From Chitinophaga qingshengii (GTDB lineage: Bacteria > Bacteroidota > Bacteroidia > Chitinophagales > Chitinophagaceae): a stretch of DNA of 64,000 nt. Where the stretch lies: assembly GCF_014529935.1 (NCBI RefSeq), contig NZ_JACVFC010000001.1:1302001-1366000 (forward strand). Reading direction: 5' to 3'. The notes under the pieces are model-generated. The model searched no databases. It worked only from the letters and a program-made list of their open reading frames with translations, and was not told the origin of the DNA. Shown piece after piece: positions 16,054 through 24,431 of this stretch. Position 1 is the stretch's first letter. Every line of letters starts with the position of its first letter. The position numbers were made by a program, and so were the translations under genes.

Positions 16054-18381
16054 ATGAAAACAATCCGCCTATATGCGTTCCTGGTAACAGTCCTGACGGG
16101 CGCCCTGTCTGCCAGGGCCCAGGACCGCCCTTCTTCCGACACCGTTTTTGTGCCGCTCCGCGCTGGTGGCGTATATGCCACGGCTGAGCTGCAACAATCC
16201 CTCCGGGAGAAACGGCAGCAGTACCCGGATAAAACCCTGGCCGTCGTGTTCCAGGAACCGGGGACCTATTATTTCGATACTACGCTGGTCATCACGCCGG
16301 AGCTGACGAATGGCAAAGGGAGCATCATTTTTATGCCTGCGCGTATAGGCGACAACGTTACCCTCAGCGGAGGCCGGGCCGTAAAAGTAAAATGGCGGCG
16401 CTGGAAAAATGGCGTTTATAAGGCCTCGCTGGACCTGCCCTACACCTTTGACCAGTTATACGTTAACGACGAGCAGCAGGTGCGGGCACGGTATCCCAAT
16501 TACGATAGCAGCGCCCGGCATTATAACGGCAGCGCCGCCGATGCGATCGGTCCCGAACGTGTGAAAACATGGCAACATCCACAAGGCGGTTATATACACG
16601 CCCTGCATAAAGGAGAATGGGGCGGTTATCACTATCGTATTACCGGGGTAAACCCGGATTATACCCTGCAACTGGAAGGCGGCTATCAGAATAACCGGCA
16701 GATGGGCATGCATGCCATCCATCGTTTCGTGGAGAATATTTTTGAAGAGCTGGACACCACCCGGGAATGGTATTACGACCAGCCGCATAAAACATTGTAT
16801 TATAAACCCGTGCCCGGCACCCGGCTAAAAAAAGCCCTGGTAGTAGTTTCCCGCCTGCCGCAGGTGATTGCCCTGAAAGGCAGTGCCGACAAACCGGTAC
16901 GAAACGTGACCATCAGCGGACTGCGTTTTGCGCACACCGCTCCCACGTTTATGGATACACGGGAACCGTTGCTGCGCAGCGACTGGACCATCTATCGCGG
17001 CGGTACCCTCCTGCTGGACGGTACCGAACACTGTACCATACAGGATTGTGTGTTTGACCACAACGGCGGCAACGTGGTATTTGTGAGCAACTATAACCGT
17101 CACGCTGTGATCAGTGGCTGTCATATCCACGATGCCGGTGGCAGCGGTATTTGTTTTGTTGGTAACCCTGATGCCGTACGCTCTCCCCTGTTTGAATACA
17201 ATGCATCGCAGGCGCTGGCGGCCATAGATACCGTAGCGGGACCTAAAACCAGCCACTATCCGGATTCCTGCACTGCTTACAACAACCTGATATACCGTAC
17301 CGGTACCATCGAAAAACAAACCGCCGGTATACAGTTGTCCATGGCCATGAATATCAGTGTGCTGCACAACACCATTTACGACGTACCCCGCGCCGGTATC
17401 AACGTGAGTGAAGGTACCTGGGGCGGACATGAGATTGCGTATAACGATGTGTTTAACACTGTGTTGGAAACAGGCGACCACGGCGCCTTTAACTCCTGGG
17501 GGCGGGACCGTTACTGGCATCCCCACCGCAAAGCGATGGACAGCCTCGCAGCCGCCCATCCGGAGCTGATACTGCTGGACGCCATTTATACCAATAAACT
17601 GCATGACAACCGCTTCCGCTGCGATCATGGCTGGGACATAGACCTGGACGATGGCTCCTCCAATTACTACATCTACAACAATGTATGCCTCAACGGTGGT
17701 CTTAAATTGCGGGAAGGTTTTTACAGGACAGTAGAGAACAACGTAATCCTCAACAACTCCTTCCATCCGCATGTATGGTTTAACAACAGCCACGACATCT
17801 TCCGGCATAATATTGTAACAGCCAGCTACAAACCTATTGGTATCCGCTTCTGGGGCGATGAGATAGACAACAACCTTTTCCCCGACAAAACCGCGCTTCC
17901 TACGGAAACGGATAAACGTTCCCTGGCAGGTGACCCTGGATTTGTGAATCCGATCGCCGGCGATTACCGGGTAAAAGCCGGTTCACCGGCAGGACGTATC
18001 CTGTTTAACAATTTCCCCATGGACAACTTCGGGGTAGTATCGCCCGCACTGCGCGCGCTGGCGAAGAAAGCGCCGTTGCCTGTACTGGCGCAGCAGCGCC
18101 TGTTGGGCACCTCCGAAATCAACTGGCTGGGCGCCCGCGTAAAAAATATTGAAACCCTGGGAGAGCGCTCCGCTGCCGGGCTACCGGACAACAATGGGGT
18201 ATTCATCGTCAGCGTGCCGGAGAAATTCCCGTACCGTCTACAGGCCGGCGATGTGATCTTAAAGGCAGGAGAGACAATTGTACAAAATGTGGGGGATCTG
18301 CAAAAAGCGTATAGCCGGGGAGGTGACAGACCTATCAAATTGGTCATCTTCCGAAATCAGCAACAGCAGGAGATTTTTTGA
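16054..18381 (+). CDS. Secreted right-handed beta-helix protein with C-terminal PDZ domain
   Basis: 775 residues with a signal peptide (MKTIRLYAFLVTVLTGALSARA). An N-terminal sheet region includes LYVNDEQQVRARYPNYD, typical of beta-helix glycosidases of the GH120/GH141 kind. A long right-handed parallel beta-helix (about 270-620) has ladder-like repeats such as NGGNVVFVSNYNRHAVISGCHIHDAGGSGI. The last ~85 residues look like a PDZ domain (GVFIVSVPEKFPYRLQAGDVILKAGETIVQNVGDLQKA). It probably acts on a plant or microbial glycan outside the cell; the substrate is not deducible. The last residues and stop codon lie inside a 59-bp direct repeat. Confidence 0.75.
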   Translation: MKTIRLYAFLVTVLTGALSARAQDRPSSDTVFVPLRAGGVYATAELQQSLREKRQQYPDKTLAVVFQEPGTYYFDTTLVITPELTNGKGSIIFMPARIGDNVTLSGGRAVKVKWRRWKNGVYKASLDLPYTFDQLYVNDEQQVRARYPNYDSSARHYNGSAADAIGPERVKTWQHPQGGYIHALHKGEWGGYHYRITGVNPDYTLQLEGGYQNNRQMGMHAIHRFVENIFEELDTTREWYYDQPHKTLYYKPVPGTRLKKALVVVSRLPQVIALKGSADKPVRNVTISGLRFAHTAPTFMDTREPLLRSDWTIYRGGTLLLDGTEHCTIQDCVFDHNGGNVVFVSNYNRHAVISGCHIHDAGGSGICFVGNPDAVRSPLFEYNASQALAAIDTVAGPKTSHYPDSCTAYNNLIYRTGTIEKQTAGIQLSMAMNISVLHNTIYDVPRAGINVSEGTWGGHEIAYNDVFNTVLETGDHGAFNSWGRDRYWHPHRKAMDSLAAAHPELILLDAIYTNKLHDNRFRCDHGWDIDLDDGSSNYYIYNNVCLNGGLKLREGFYRTVENNVILNNSFHPHVWFNNSHDIFRHNIVTASYKPIGIRFWGDEIDNNLFPDKTALPTETDKRSLAGDPGFVNPIAGDYRVKAGSPAGRILFNNFPMDNFGVVSPALRALAKKAPLPVLAQQRLLGTSEINWLGARVKNIETLGERSAAGLPDNNGVFIVSVPEKFPYRLQAGDVILKAGETIVQNVGDLQKAYSRGGDRPIKLVIFRNQQQQEIF

Positions 18382-18499
18382 TTTACTGATGTACGGATTT
18401 TGGAATTTTGGGATTGAAAAAAGCGAAGACAGCAGCGAATGATTTTTTGATTTACTGATTTACGGATTTTGGAATTTTGGGATTGAAAAAAGCGAAGAC
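18372..18499. repeat. 59-bp direct repeat at the end of the beta-helix gene
   Basis: 18372-18430 and 18441-18499 are identical at 58 of 59 positions. The first copy contains the last codons and stop of the beta-helix gene. Both copies hold the words gatttac, cggattttggaattttggg and aaaaaagcgaagac. Confidence 0.85.
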
Positions 18500-18549
18500 T
18501 ATAAGGGATAACTATTTGCTTCGATCTTCGCTTTTTTCAATCCCAAAAT
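18474..18549. terminator. 25-bp perfect hairpin between convergent genes
   Basis: 18474-18498, the end of the second direct repeat, is exactly complementary to 18525-18549, with a 26-base loop. A further partial inverted copy continues to about 18580, next to the stop of the proX-like gene. It probably works as a bidirectional terminator. Confidence 0.7.
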
Positions 18550-18582
18550 CCGTAAATCAAAAAATTCCAAAATCCGTAAATG

Positions 18583-19428
18583 CTACATCCATTCCTTTAC
18601 CAGCGCTTCATGTTCGCTGATCCATTGTTTAACCGCCGCCTCTTCTTTACCGTCCGCATCTGCGAGGGCGTTCATGAGAGAGCTGAGTTCTTCCGTATTC
18701 AGTTTGAATTTGCGGAAGAAGTTGACAGCAGCCGTATCTTTCACAGTAAACTCACTGTTGGCAATGGTTTGAATCTTCTCAGTTTCACCGAATACTTTTT
18801 TAGGGTCTTCCAGGAAACGGAGTTGGAAGCGGGCGAACATATGGTGTGGCGCCCAGCCGGTTACCACCACGGGTGTTTTTTCATCTATATTTTTTTTCAG
18901 GATAGCCATCATCGCTGCTTCGCTGGAGGACTGCAGTTCGTATTCCAGGCCGTATTCCCGGATAGCATCTTCCGCTTTGGTCATGATACCGGCGCCGGCG
19001 TCGATACCTACTACTTTACCACCGAAAGCCGCTTTCTGTTTAGCGAGGTCTTCGATAGAACGTGCGCTTACATAATCCGGCACTACCAGGCCAATCCGGG
19101 CACTATCGAAGTTGGTATTGAGCACGGTGATCCTGTCGCCGTATGTTTCCATATAGGTTTTATGGGTGACCGGCATCCAGGTATCCATAAACACGTCGGC
19201 ATCACCGCCGGCAACGGCTGCGAAGATAGGCGCCACATCGGCGTTTTTAAGGGCCACTGTATAACCTTGTTGTTCCAGGAGTACCTTTGCCAGATGGGTC
19301 ATGGCTACCCCTTCCGCCCAGTTGACATAACCGATCGTAATTTTTTTACCGCTTTTTTTATCGCCCTGCTGACAGGCAGCGAAGGTCAGCGTGACCGCTG
19401 CCAGGGCAAGGAGGAAGATCTTTTTCAT
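18583..19428 (-). CDS. proX: Glycine betaine/proline ABC transporter substrate-binding lipoprotein
   Basis: 281 residues with a lipobox (TFAAC, Cys at about 19). The mature protein follows the OpuAC family: KITIGYVNWAEGVAMTHLAKVLLEQQGY, DVFMDTWMPVTHKTY, VVPDYV and VTGWAPHHMF. The Trp and Tyr residues in these motifs form the aromatic cage for quaternary ammonium compounds. It is the last gene of a four-gene minus-strand operon (porin, ATPase, permease, binding protein) with gaps of 8-14 bp. Its role is capture of compatible solutes in the periplasm. Confidence 0.9.
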   Translation of the reverse strand: MKKIFLLALAAVTLTFAACQQGDKKSGKKITIGYVNWAEGVAMTHLAKVLLEQQGYTVALKNADVAPIFAAVAGGDADVFMDTWMPVTHKTYMETYGDRITVLNTNFDSARIGLVVPDYVSARSIEDLAKQKAAFGGKVVGIDAGAGIMTKAEDAIREYGLEYELQSSSEAAMMAILKKNIDEKTPVVVTGWAPHHMFARFQLRFLEDPKKVFGETEKIQTIANSEFTVKDTAAVNFFRKFKLNTEELSSLMNALADADGKEEAAVKQWISEHEALVKEWM

Positions 19429-19436
19429 ACGTTATA

Positions 19437-20270
19437 TTATTTAGCGTTTTTTCTGAGTTTCTTTTTACCGAAGGATTGAGTGATACGGTCCAGGATAATG
19501 GCCAGGATCACGACAGCGATTCCGCCTTCAAAGCCCAATCCTATTTTAAGCTGGGTGATTCCTTTAAGTACAATCTCTCCAAGGCCACCGGCAGCGATCA
19601 TGGCAGATACCACTACCATAGACAGGGACATCATGATGGTTTGGTTCACACCCGCCAGGATGGTAGGCAGCGCCAGCGGTAGCTCCACCTTAAACAGCAG
19701 TTGCCGTGGCGTAGCGCCAAAGGACCTGGTTGCTTCTACGATATCTTCCGGTACCTGGCTGATACCCAGCGTGGTGAGCCTTACCGCAGGCGGCATGGCA
19801 AATATGATGGTAGCGAATACACCGGGCACTTTACCCAGGCCGAAGAAAAGTACCGCAGGTATCAGGTATACAAACGCCGGCATGGTTTGCATAAAGTCGA
19901 GCAGCGGGCGCATGATGCGACCGGCTGTTTTACTTCTGGCCGCCCATATCCCCAGCGGTATCCCTATCATTAACGCAATAAAGGCCGATACCAGTATGAG
20001 GGCGAGCGTTTCCATAGTAGGCGCCCAGTAGCCCATAGCATATATCAGCGACAAGCCCAGTGCCGTCACCACACCAATGCCCCATCCTGCCCTTCTCCAT
20101 GCAAGGATAGCTACCAGTGCGATGACCACATAGAAGGGAAGGAAGGTGAACAACCCCACCACCCCGTCTACCATGGTTTCCACCCCTGTTTTCACCACCT
20201 TAAAGAAAGGGCTGAAATTGTGGGTGAGCCAATTGATAAATTGTTCAATATATTTTCCGATTCTAATCAT
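19437..20270 (-). CDS. proW: Glycine betaine/proline ABC transporter permease
   Basis: 277-residue membrane protein with about six helices, including FLPFYVVIALVAILAWRR, LALILVSAFIALMIGIPLGIWAA and GGIAVVILAIILDRI. The coupling-loop (EAA-like) region is VEATRSFGATPRQLLFKVELPLALPTILAGVNQ, typical of ProW/OpuAB. It starts 13 bp after the ATPase gene and ends 8 bp before the binding-protein gene. It forms the inner-membrane channel for glycine betaine or proline betaine uptake. Confidence 0.92.
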   Translation of the reverse strand: MIRIGKYIEQFINWLTHNFSPFFKVVKTGVETMVDGVVGLFTFLPFYVVIALVAILAWRRAGWGIGVVTALGLSLIYAMGYWAPTMETLALILVSAFIALMIGIPLGIWAARSKTAGRIMRPLLDFMQTMPAFVYLIPAVLFFGLGKVPGVFATIIFAMPPAVRLTTLGISQVPEDIVEATRSFGATPRQLLFKVELPLALPTILAGVNQTIMMSLSMVVVSAMIAAGGLGEIVLKGITQLKIGLGFEGGIAVVILAIILDRITQSFGKKKLRKNAK

Positions 20271-20283
20271 ACAAAAAATTCGT

Positions 20284-21489
20284 TTATGCTTGTGGGTTAG
20301 CCTGGCTACCGGTTGTTTCGATAATCAGGGAAGTTTGGGAGATGAGTCCCAATAATTTATTATTCATGGGGTTGACTACCGCTACCGGTTTGTCTGTTTC
20401 TGCGATAAAGGGCAGCATCTGTTCCACCGTCGTATCGGGGTGCGCCACGGGTACATCGCGGTGGATGGCCGCTTCGATGGTTTTATCGCCCCGTTGTTTT
20501 ACCTCCAGGACTTCGTGCAGGTAAACAAATCCGAGGAAATGTTTATCCACTGTTACTGCCGGTAATATTTTAAGGCCGGTAGCTCTCATTTTACGGAGGC
20601 TACCTTCCGGGCCATCCTTACGGAATACGGCCATAGTAGGTTTGGTATCCATCAGGGAAGAAGCCGTGATAATCGATTTGCGGTCCACTTTTTCCACGAA
20701 GGAGCTTACATATTCATTCGCCGGGGTAGTGAGGATTTCTTCCGGAGTGCCGATCTGTATCACTTCTCCATCTTTCATGATAGCGATACGATCGCCCAGG
20801 CGGATAGCCTCATCGAGGTCGTGGGTAATAAATACAATGGTTTTATGCATTTTCTCCTGGAGGTCCAGCAGTTCATCCTGCATTTGTGTACGGATGAGCG
20901 GGTCCAGCGCCGAGAAAGCCTCGTCCATGAGCAGTACTTCCGGGTCGTTGGCCAATGCGCGGGCCAGTCCTACCCTTTGCTGCATACCACCCGACAGTTC
21001 GGATGGCAGCATATTTTCATAGCCTTTAAGGCCTACCAGTTCGATAACGTTGCGGGCCTTATCCATTCTCTCCGCTGGCGGCGTGCCTTGCAGTTCGAGG
21101 CCGAAGGCTACGTTTTCCAATACAGAGCGGTGTGGCAGGAGTCCGAATTTCTGGAACACCATGGCTATTTCCTTACGCCGTACCTTTTGCAGTTCCGCAT
21201 CCGGGAGCGCGGTGATATCAACGCCATTGAGCAGTACCTTGCCGGCACTGGGTTCAATGAGGCGGTTGAGACAACGCAGCAGGCTGGATTTACCACTACC
21301 GGACAGGCCCATGATCACAAAAAACTCCCCCTTTTCGATATCGAAGGAAGCGTTTTTCACGCCCACCGTAGCTCCGGTGTGCTCCAATATTTCCGCCTTG
21401 GATTTACCCTGTTCCAGCATGTGCAGCGCTTCTTTTTGTTCACGGCCAAAGACCAGGGTAAGATTTTCTATTTTCAGTTTAGGCATCAT
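20284..21489 (-). CDS. proV: Glycine betaine/proline ABC transporter ATPase with CBS domains
   Basis: 401 residues. Walker A is GLSGSGKSSLLRCL, the signature motif LSGGMQQRVGLARAL and Walker B VLLMDEAFSALDP, followed by the H-loop FITHDLDEA. The N-terminal extension (KEALHMLEQGKSKAEILEHTG) is specific to the ProV/OpuAA subfamily. The last ~130 residues are paired CBS domains, which in OpuA sense ionic strength. The sequence therefore supports an osmotically gated betaine importer. It lies 14 bp after the porin-like gene. Confidence 0.93.
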   Translation of the reverse strand: MMPKLKIENLTLVFGREQKEALHMLEQGKSKAEILEHTGATVGVKNASFDIEKGEFFVIMGLSGSGKSSLLRCLNRLIEPSAGKVLLNGVDITALPDAELQKVRRKEIAMVFQKFGLLPHRSVLENVAFGLELQGTPPAERMDKARNVIELVGLKGYENMLPSELSGGMQQRVGLARALANDPEVLLMDEAFSALDPLIRTQMQDELLDLQEKMHKTIVFITHDLDEAIRLGDRIAIMKDGEVIQIGTPEEILTTPANEYVSSFVEKVDRKSIITASSLMDTKPTMAVFRKDGPEGSLRKMRATGLKILPAVTVDKHFLGFVYLHEVLEVKQRGDKTIEAAIHRDVPVAHPDTTVEQMLPFIAETDKPVAVVNPMNNKLLGLISQTSLIIETTGSQANPQA

Positions 21490-21503
21490 CGTTGTTTTAG
21501 CGT

Positions 21504-22658
21504 TTAGAAATAGTACCCGATATTCAGATTGAGGCGGCTATGCCATGTAGCATCGGGTGTACCTGTCGCCAGGGCTTCGTTCCATACAGGGCCCAGCCAG
21601 GGATGATTTTTACCCGAGGCCCAGTCGAGATACGTGAATATGTGACCGGCCGTGATCATACATCCCAACACATTCATTTGGGAATCATGAAATCCTTTGG
21701 CCGTTTTTTTCATATAGGAGTAGTCGTTATAAAACGTCAGTGAGCTGATAGGCCCCCAGTGTACCGGTTGTGTATATGACAGTGAGGCCGTATGCAGGAA
21801 GGCTTCCGACGCCACCTGGTAGGAAGCGCCATAGGCCGCCATACTTATATTGTCCGTCAGGTGTGCAGAATCAGCCGCGTTATACCGGTAGTACATGGAT
21901 TGCAGTTTAAGGTTCCAGCGATCTTTGTTCAGATTGCTATGAACTGCTGCCGCCCAGTGGCTGCCCATATTACCGGAAGGAATGTTATACAATCCGCCCA
22001 GCATCACGGACGCGCCTATACTGTTATTTTTGTTGAGGAAATATTCCGCGCGGGCATTTCCCTGATTGACTTCCTTGTTACGCCCCGCCACATCGTAGGA
22101 ATAGCGGCCGGGGTCTATTTCCGACTTATCGCCGAAATTGAGTTCTTCTGCATTTTTAAAGAAGGCCAGTTGATACAACCATTTGTTGGCGCGGCGTTCA
22201 AACTTGATTCCCATATCATAATCATCTTCCTTACCCACATAATAAGGCAGGTTAAAAAACCAGCTATGTGAGTTATAGGTCACATTACCGAAGGGTACCT
22301 GTGTAAGGCCGATATCCACATGCGTACTATCGTTGAATCGATACCGTACATATCCTTCCTTCAGAAAGCCGCCGCCAAAATCTTTGGAATAAAAGCGGTA
22401 TTCAGCGTGCAGCGACAATTTTTTCCAGGAGGCATCTGCGTTGACGCGGAACATATCGAACCCGAAGTCACCGCCTCTTTTCATTTGTTCCTTTTTCCAC
22501 GAGGAGAGGTTATAATTGAAGCGCAGTGCTCCGCCGATGTGGAAAGTGGGTTTGTCTGATGTTTTGGTGTCCGTACTATCCTGTGCAACAATAACCAAAG
22601 TAGGCAAGAGAAGCAATAAGCATAGCAACAACCAATGCAATGATTTAATCATAGTCAT
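21504..22658 (-). CDS. Outer-membrane porin-like beta-barrel, first gene of betaine operon
   Basis: 384 residues with a hydrophobic signal peptide (SLHWLLLCLLLLLPTLVIVAQ). The mature chain alternates hydrophobic and polar residues in strand-like segments with many aromatics (FHIGGALRFNYNLSSW, LSLHAEYRFYSKDF, LTFYNDYSYMKK) and ends in an aromatic strand (RLNLNIGYYF), the signature of an outer-membrane barrel. It resembles phosphate-selective porin O/P type proteins. Its place 14 bp before proV suggests a dedicated outer-membrane pore for compatible solutes. The substrate is inferred from context only. Confidence 0.7.
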   Translation of the reverse strand: MTMIKSLHWLLLCLLLLLPTLVIVAQDSTDTKTSDKPTFHIGGALRFNYNLSSWKKEQMKRGGDFGFDMFRVNADASWKKLSLHAEYRFYSKDFGGGFLKEGYVRYRFNDSTHVDIGLTQVPFGNVTYNSHSWFFNLPYYVGKEDDYDMGIKFERRANKWLYQLAFFKNAEELNFGDKSEIDPGRYSYDVAGRNKEVNQGNARAEYFLNKNNSIGASVMLGGLYNIPSGNMGSHWAAAVHSNLNKDRWNLKLQSMYYRYNAADSAHLTDNISMAAYGASYQVASEAFLHTASLSYTQPVHWGPISSLTFYNDYSYMKKTAKGFHDSQMNVLGCMITAGHIFTYLDWASGKNHPWLGPVWNEALATGTPDATWHSRLNLNIGYYF

Positions 22659-23006
22659 TAATTATTTAATATGTTTAAGCTGATCTATTCCTGGGCGACA
22701 TAGGGGACCTATGAGCAAGCCACTGTACTGTTGACAGCGAGCGTTAGAGGAAAACCGGGTGCGAAATGGCCCGACAAATGATCAAATTTCCAATAAATAT
22801 TGACCGTTATAGCGTAATGCGTTGTGCTCGGAAGGCACGTTAAACAGTCGGATTTTTGCGTTAAGCATGGCGAAGGTACGAAAAAATGGCTGAGCCGCCA
22901 AGCATTTTTTGAAATTCATCAAACAACCGTGCCACAGCGATTGTTATAAGGACGACTGAAATTCAATCTGTTCCAGCACAATTTCTTCACATTAAACCCT
23001 ACAATT
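22659..23006. other. Divergent intergenic region, nothing recognised
   Basis: 348 bp between the porin-led betaine operon (minus) and the DUF937-OmpA gene (plus). It must contain both promoters, but I found no clear TTTG-N19-TAnnTTTG pair. A G+C-rich stretch at 22690-22780 has small stems (cggg...cccg) but no riboswitch class that I recognise. Confidence 0.5.
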
Positions 23007-24302
23007 ATGTCATTTGACTTACTTGAAAGTGCAAAAAGTATTTTTAACAGTAATGTTGTTAGTCAGGCTTCCTCACAACTGGGAGAAAGCGAAGGCGGCA
23101 TACAGAAAGCATTAAGTGGGATTGTACCGGTGGTATTAACGGGGCTTTTGAACAAAGCCGGGTCTGGTGGAGATGCCGGAGGTTTGTTGAATATGATCAA
23201 AGGCGTAGCCGGCGATGCCAATCCATCCGTGGTGGCCGGAGCGTTACAAAGCGGTGGTGGCGGCCTGCTGGCCAAGGGAGGCGATTTGTTACGCAGCCTT
23301 TTTGGGGATAAAATCAGTTCTATTACAGGCATGTTATCCTCTTTTGCGGGCATCAAGGAATCTTCTGCCAGCACTTTATTACAAACGGCTGCTCCGGCCA
23401 CTTTAGGTGCGGTAGGGCAATATGCGACACAGAACAACCTGACGCCTAATTCGTTCCTTTCTTTTCTGAACACCCAAAAAGACAGCATATTAAACGCCGT
23501 GCCGGGCGGGCTCAACCTGGCCGGTATACTGGGGCTCTCCAGTCTGGGAGACCTGGGTAAAAAACTGGGCGGCCTCGCTGCCGGTCTGGGTGCCGCCGGC
23601 ATGGGCGCCGCTGCCGGCGCAGCCAACAGCACCGTCAACGCCGTTAAACAAAGCGGAGGCGGCCGCTGGATATGGTCTCTCCTGCTGCTATTGGTAGCCA
23701 TCGTATTATTATGGTATTTAATGAAAGGTTGCGGTGGCAAGAATCCGGAAAGTACGCCTGTCAGCGACAGCATCACCACCAGCCAGCTGGCTGACTCTGC
23801 CGCCAACCATGTTACAGAAGGAGGTCCGGTAGTAAGCCGTGAAAGCATACAGGTTACCCTGCCCGACGGCAAAGTATTACAGGCTTATAAAGGCGGTATC
23901 GAAGATCAGCTGGTGACCTTCCTTAAAGATGACTCCCGCCCCGCCGGAAAAGACGTATGGTTCGATTTTGATAATCTCAATTTCAAAACCGGCAGTGCAG
24001 AACTTACTACCGAGAGTATGACACAGGTGAATAACATCGCCGCGATCCTCAAAGCATTCCCGAAAGCTAAGATCAAGATCGGCGGTTATACCGACCGTAC
24101 CGGTGATAGCACCAAAAACCTGAAACTGTCGCAGGAACGCGCTACCGCCGTGGAAACAGCGCTTAAAAACGAGAAGACGGATATGAAACAACTGCTTGGT
24201 GCAGAAGGATACGGCTCCCAGTTTGCCAAAGCTGCAGCTACCGCTCCGGATGACGAGCGGAAAAAAGACAGGCATATTTCAGTGAGTGTGCGCGAAAAGT
24301 AA
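23007..24302 (+). CDS. DUF937 - single TM - OmpA domain protein
   Basis: 431 residues. The N-terminal ~200 residues match DUF937 (SFDLLESAKSIFNSNVVSQASSQLGESEGGIQKALSGIVPVVL, then Gly-rich repeats). A single membrane helix follows at about 225-240 (WIWSLLLLLVAIVLLWYL). The C-terminal domain (about 315-431) is OmpA/MotB-like and peptidoglycan-binding: VWFDFDNLNFKTGSAELT, then KIKIGGYTDRTGDSTKNLKLSQERATAVETAL. The topology implies a cytoplasmic DUF937 part tethered through the inner membrane to peptidoglycan. The stop is followed by a dispersed repeat and a strong terminator shared with the convergent gene. Confidence 0.85.
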   Translation: MSFDLLESAKSIFNSNVVSQASSQLGESEGGIQKALSGIVPVVLTGLLNKAGSGGDAGGLLNMIKGVAGDANPSVVAGALQSGGGGLLAKGGDLLRSLFGDKISSITGMLSSFAGIKESSASTLLQTAAPATLGAVGQYATQNNLTPNSFLSFLNTQKDSILNAVPGGLNLAGILGLSSLGDLGKKLGGLAAGLGAAGMGAAAGAANSTVNAVKQSGGGRWIWSLLLLLVAIVLLWYLMKGCGGKNPESTPVSDSITTSQLADSAANHVTEGGPVVSRESIQVTLPDGKVLQAYKGGIEDQLVTFLKDDSRPAGKDVWFDFDNLNFKTGSAELTTESMTQVNNIAAILKAFPKAKIKIGGYTDRTGDSTKNLKLSQERATAVETALKNEKTDMKQLLGAEGYGSQFAKAAATAPDDERKKDRHISVSVREK

Positions 24303-24311
24303 CGCTGATAA

Positions 24312-24355
24312 ACATGATTTTTGCTGATTTCGCTGATTAGGGGAGATTGAAGCGA
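24312..24355. repeat. Dispersed intergenic repeat (copy 1)
   Basis: 44 bases with about 40 identical to 53179-53222, centred on ctgatttcgctgatt and ggggagattg. A weaker relative lies near 33154-33180. It follows directly after the DUF937-OmpA stop codon. Confidence 0.7.
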
Positions 24356-24368
24356 AGATCATTGATAT

Positions 24369-24414
24369 AAAAGACAAAGCGGTTGACATGTGGATGTCAA
24401 CCGCTTTGTCTTTT
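24369..24414. terminator. Bidirectional terminator with 20-bp perfect stem
   Basis: 24369-24388 is exactly complementary to 24395-24414, with a 6-base loop, and has A/T runs on both outer sides. It sits between the convergent OmpA-type and transglutaminase-type genes. Confidence 0.88.
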
Positions 24415-24431
24415 GTGCGTTTTTGTTTTTG

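Noticed and set aside
22690..22780. Possible riboswitch upstream of the porin/betaine operon
   Set aside because: Short stems are present, but the conserved core of no known class (TPP, cobalamin, SAM, glycine) could be found.
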